Assembly: GCA_946477505.1 (NCBI GenBank)
Contig: CAMKYP010000273.1
Coordinates: 1 to 5,704, forward strand
Origin: an uncultured Dechloromonas sp.
GTDB taxonomy: Bacteria; Pseudomonadota; Gammaproteobacteria; Burkholderiales; Rhodocyclaceae
Length of the DNA stretch: 5,704 nucleotides
Reading direction: 5' to 3'
Part shown: in pieces, positions 4,866 to 5,704 of the stretch
How the letters are laid out: each line of letters begins with the position of its first letter
How positions within the stretch are numbered: the stretch's first letter is position 1
Translations under genes and position numbers: made by a program
The notes under the pieces: model-generated
What the model saw: the letters and a program-made list of their open reading frames with translations, nothing else
What the model was told of the DNA's origin: nothing
Database searches by the model: none

Positions 4866-5578
4866 GGTCGCATCGCCGCGGCGGGGATGATTTCCGACAG
4901 GCGCCGGGATCGCACTGACAAAGCTTGGTAGAGGGCTTCCTGGGTTTCCGGCAGGACGGTCCGGAATGCCTGGCCGAAGACACAGCAGTTCCGCAGGGTG
5001 TCATCCGGTAGGCAGGCGATGCGAACCAGCCACTGTTCCAACCGGGTCTTCTCGACAAGCCCCTGGAAAGGGTGGAATTTGACGATGGGCTCGGTGCTCT
5101 TCAGGCGCTCGACACTTCGGGCTGGGTCCTGCTCGACGTCAAGCAGCGCGAACTGATGGTCGAAGGCGCGGAACAGCGGCAGGTGCTCGCTCAACATCGC
5201 CGCCTTGATGTTGCCGCCACGATCCCGGTTGCCGATCCAATAATCGAACGCCAGGATTGCGGCCGCTGCCTCGGGGTACCGGGCGGCCACTTTCCGGTAA
5301 TCCGACTTGCGCATGTCCGGCAGGTCCAGGCCGGGCAGCGCCACCTCGAGGCTGGCATAGGCATAGCCGTCGGCGGCGACGGTAAGCACGCCGTCAGCGA
5401 CCGGCACACGTAGCGCCTGCGCCAGCCGCATGGCCGCGAACTCGTTGTACACCAGGTGTGGCGAGTCGGGACAGTCGAATTTCAGGATGCCGTGCAGGGT
5501 ACAGGCCACGGGGTGGGTAATCCCCTGGACATTCCGGCGAGGCGGGAACAGTTTGTGAATGCGGTAGGGCGTTGGCAT
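4862..5578 (-). CDS. Short HipA-like protein kinase
   Basis: The 238-residue product resembles the compact HipA-like kinase family, which keeps the catalytic region of HipA without its separate N-terminal domain. Visible features in order are a candidate ATP-binding lysine K33 in GILKFD, E46 in YNEFAAMRLA, the catalytic-loop-like FDYWIGNRDRGGN (111-123, with D119 and N123), and FDH (139-141), which replaces the DFG-type metal-binding motif. Such kinases phosphorylate proteins in the cytoplasm; the E. coli relative HipA targets glutamyl-tRNA synthetase. The substrate here cannot be told. The ATG at 5578 follows an in-frame TAG (5588-5590) by only three codons, which fixes the start. The ribosome-binding site is weak (GGGCGG on the minus strand). 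It is cotranscribed with the DUF3037 gene and probably with the gene upstream. No HipB-like antitoxin gene lies beside it in the window. Confidence 0.8.
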   Translation of the reverse strand: MPTPYRIHKLFPPRRNVQGITHPVACTLHGILKFDCPDSPHLVYNEFAAMRLAQALRVPVADGVLTVAADGYAYASLEVALPGLDLPDMRKSDYRKVAARYPEAAAAILAFDYWIGNRDRGGNIKAAMLSEHLPLFRAFDHQFALLDVEQDPARSVERLKSTEPIVKFHPFQGLVEKTRLEQWLVRIACLPDDTLRNCCVFGQAFRTVLPETQEALYQALSVRSRRLSEIIPAAAMRP

Positions 5579-5587
5579 AAGACCGCC

Positions 5588-5704
5588 CTATGCCGAGCCG
5601 GCCGAACGTCGGGATTGCCCTTTTGCCTTTGGCTGGGAACCCTCGCCGCCCTGGCCGGGCCCCTCGGTATGCGCCAGAAGATCGAGCACGTCGACATGCA
5701 AGGC
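5588..5704 (-). CDS. C-terminus of an unidentified gene (partial at window edge)
   Basis: The minus-strand frame is open from the window edge to a TAG at 5588-5590, giving 38 residues that begin ALHVDVLDLLAHTEGPG and end in a Gly/Ser/Lys/Arg-rich tail. The hydrophobic helix-like start followed by a charged low-complexity tail is consistent with a genuine protein end. It stops 9 bases before the HipA-like kinase start, on the same strand and in the same frame, as expected for an upstream operon member. The fragment is too short to assign a family, and a chance open frame is possible. Confidence 0.45.
   Translation of the reverse strand, partial: ALHVDVLDLLAHTEGPGQGGEGSQPKAKGQSRRSAGSA

Noticed and set aside
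1..5704. CRISPR array, tRNA attachment gene or complete insertion sequence
   Set aside because: No regularly spaced repeats, no cloverleaf-like sequence and no inverted-repeat-bounded transposase gene were seen on either strand.

Overview
The window looks like an accessory (genomic-island) stretch from a fairly GC-rich proteobacterium, most likely a beta- or gammaproteobacterium. The GC-biased coding sequence, a CRP/Vfr/Clp-type operator half-site pair and the gene families suggest this, but no species marker is present. It has two oppositely oriented gene blocks that meet tail to tail, plus an AT-rich, repeat-studded leader at the left.

Left edge (1-63): a short open frame resembles the N-terminal (DUF772-type) part of an IS5-like transposase and stops abruptly. 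Composition turns AT-rich at this point, so this may be an old junction between an insertion-sequence remnant and an integrated element. The non-coding region 64-389 holds a perfect TGTGA-N6-TCACA CRP-type site, several copies of a TGCAGG half-site in direct and inverted orientation, a promoter-like TTGCAT-N17-TATTAT enclosed by an 11-bp inverted repeat, and a strong AGGAGG ribosome-binding site.

Plus-strand block (390-4076): four genes are packed as one apparent operon. They encode a complete tyrosine recombinase with all catalytic residues visible; a small XRE-like helix-turn-helix protein with a Pro/Ala/Lys-rich tail; a 607-residue protein with six tandem CxxC...CxxC zinc modules followed by what looks like a tyrosine-recombinase fold whose catalytic residues are mostly replaced; and a compact GIY-YIG nuclease. 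The joints are a 4-base overlap, a 14-base gap and a 1-base overlap. I read this as a multi-protein integration/excision module: an active recombinase, a DNA-binding accessory or regulator, a catalytically degenerate recombinase-like partner with a large zinc-binding region, and a structure-directed or nicking nuclease. It recalls other elements that need several recombinase-related proteins (Tn554 TnpABC, recombinase-in-trio elements, the gamma-mobile-trio), but I cannot show membership of any of these.

Minus-strand block (4050-5704): reading right to left, there is the C-terminus of an unidentified gene, a short HipA-like kinase, and a DUF3037-type protein overlapping the kinase by 4 bases. 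This kinase/DUF3037 pair is a recurrent two-gene cassette of unknown function, plausibly cargo. The last 27 bases of the DUF3037 gene overlap the last 27 bases of the GIY-YIG gene on the other strand, so the two blocks are fused without a spacer. No RNA genes, CRISPR arrays or complete insertion sequences were seen.
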